NCBI GenBank assembly: GCA_021443065.1
Contig: JABUUR010000055.1
Location: 1 to 6,513 of the forward strand
Direction of reading: 5' to 3'
Length of the DNA: 6,513 bases
DNA from: Fibrobacter sp.
Lineage (GTDB): Bacteria > Fibrobacterota > Fibrobacteria > Fibrobacterales > Fibrobacteraceae
Part shown: positions 6,306 through 6,513 of the stretch, piece after piece
Numbering within the stretch: the first letter of the stretch is position 1
Layout: every line of letters starts with the position of its first letter
Translations under genes and position numbers: made by a program
The notes under the pieces: model-generated
What the model was told of the DNA's origin: nothing
Seen by the model: only the letters and a program-made list of their open reading frames with translations
Databases searched by the model: none

Positions 6306-6340
6306 AAAAAATCCTCCGGAAATCCTCCGGGGGATTTTTT
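6306..6340 (+). terminator. Strong rho-independent terminator of the fibro-slime gene
   Basis: AAAAAATCCTCCGG (6306-6319) pairs over 14 bp with CCGGGGGATTTTTT (6327-6340), with one T-G wobble and a seven-base loop. The loop and start of the right arm repeat ATCCTCCGG, so a slipped shorter pairing is also possible. Six T close the element. The symmetric A and T runs mean it could act in both directions. Confidence 0.9.
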
Positions 6341-6386
6341 GCAATGTCCTCCCGGCCATCATTCAATTTGTCGGTCCTAAAAAATC

Positions 6387-6402
6387 CCGGGTCAAGTCCC
6401 GG
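6387..6402. repeat. CCGG-TCAAG-CCGG hairpin, copy 3 of the intergenic repeat family
   Basis: CCGGG (6387-6391) and CCCGG (6398-6402) flank the loop TCAAGT. The core matches the inner hairpin of the other two copies (CCGG, one base, TCAAG, one base, CCGG) with one extra base. The sequence after it, to TAATGACGC near 6419, resembles the tails of similar dispersed repeats in other bacterial genomes. This copy lacks the 22-base arm shared by copies 1 and 2. Confidence 0.6.
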
Positions 6403-6454
6403 ATAGCCTATAATGACGCAAGGGGGCACGGCACGTAGATAAAGTGGACAGATT

Positions 6455-6487
6455 CCGGCTCAAGGCCGGGGCAGGCTTAGGCCGGGA
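6455..6487. repeat. CCGG-rich intergenic repeat, copy 2 (inverted relative to copy 1)
   Basis: The inner hairpin CCGGC (6455-6459) / GCCGG (6465-6469) has loop TCAAG. The 22 bases at 6466-6487 are the exact reverse complement of 984-1005. Compared with copy 1 the closing pair of the inner stem is C-G instead of A-T, both bases having changed together. The outer arm present in copy 1 is degraded here. It lies in the spacer after the fibro-slime terminator. Confidence 0.75.
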
Positions 6488-6513
6488 TGAAGCATTTCTT
6501 AGCGCTTCAGCGC

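Noticed and set aside
6499..6513. End of a minus-strand gene entering from the right edge (reads A-L-K-R-stop)
   Set aside because: Only four codons are visible, far too few to support a coding call, although a convergent gene here would fit the terminator and repeat layout.

Overview
The window looks like a chromosomal segment of a Fibrobacter-type bacterium (Fibrobacterota). The main reason is a 945-residue exported protein carrying the fibro-slime domain, a family expanded in Fibrobacter succinogenes and linked to adhesion to cellulose. A DUF3078-like outer-membrane protein, a eukaryote-like argininosuccinate synthase and AT-rich spacers with CCGG-type intergenic palindromes fit the same group. 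The assignment is made from memory of families, not from a search.

Layout. Positions 1-912 hold the 3' three-quarters of argG (arginine biosynthesis), followed by a terminator hairpin. A CCGG-rich intergenic repeat (984-1026) separates it from a convergent minus-strand gene (1029-1547) for a small exported, probable outer-membrane beta-barrel protein of unknown function. A divergent plus-strand gene (1660-2538) encodes a DUF3078-like barrel protein, with its own promoter candidate and a leader hairpin. A bidirectional terminator (2556-2595) lies between it and a convergent minus-strand gene (2610-3239) for a single-pass membrane protein of unknown function. An AT-rich spacer (3240-3428) leads to the fibro-slime gene (3429-6266). 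That gene is followed by two hairpins, the second a strong terminator, and by two more copies of the CCGG repeat family (6387-6402 and 6455-6487).

Every gene appears to be its own transcription unit. There is no operon here and no shared pathway: argG is housekeeping, while three of the other four products are exported envelope or surface proteins. I see no mobile element, CRISPR array, tRNA or rRNA.

The most interesting signals are two. One is a set of mutually exclusive base pairings immediately upstream of, and overlapping, the ribosome binding site of the fibro-slime gene (3378-3419), which could act as a translational switch or an operator. The other is the three-copy hairpin repeat, in which the closing base pair differs between copies but stays complementary.
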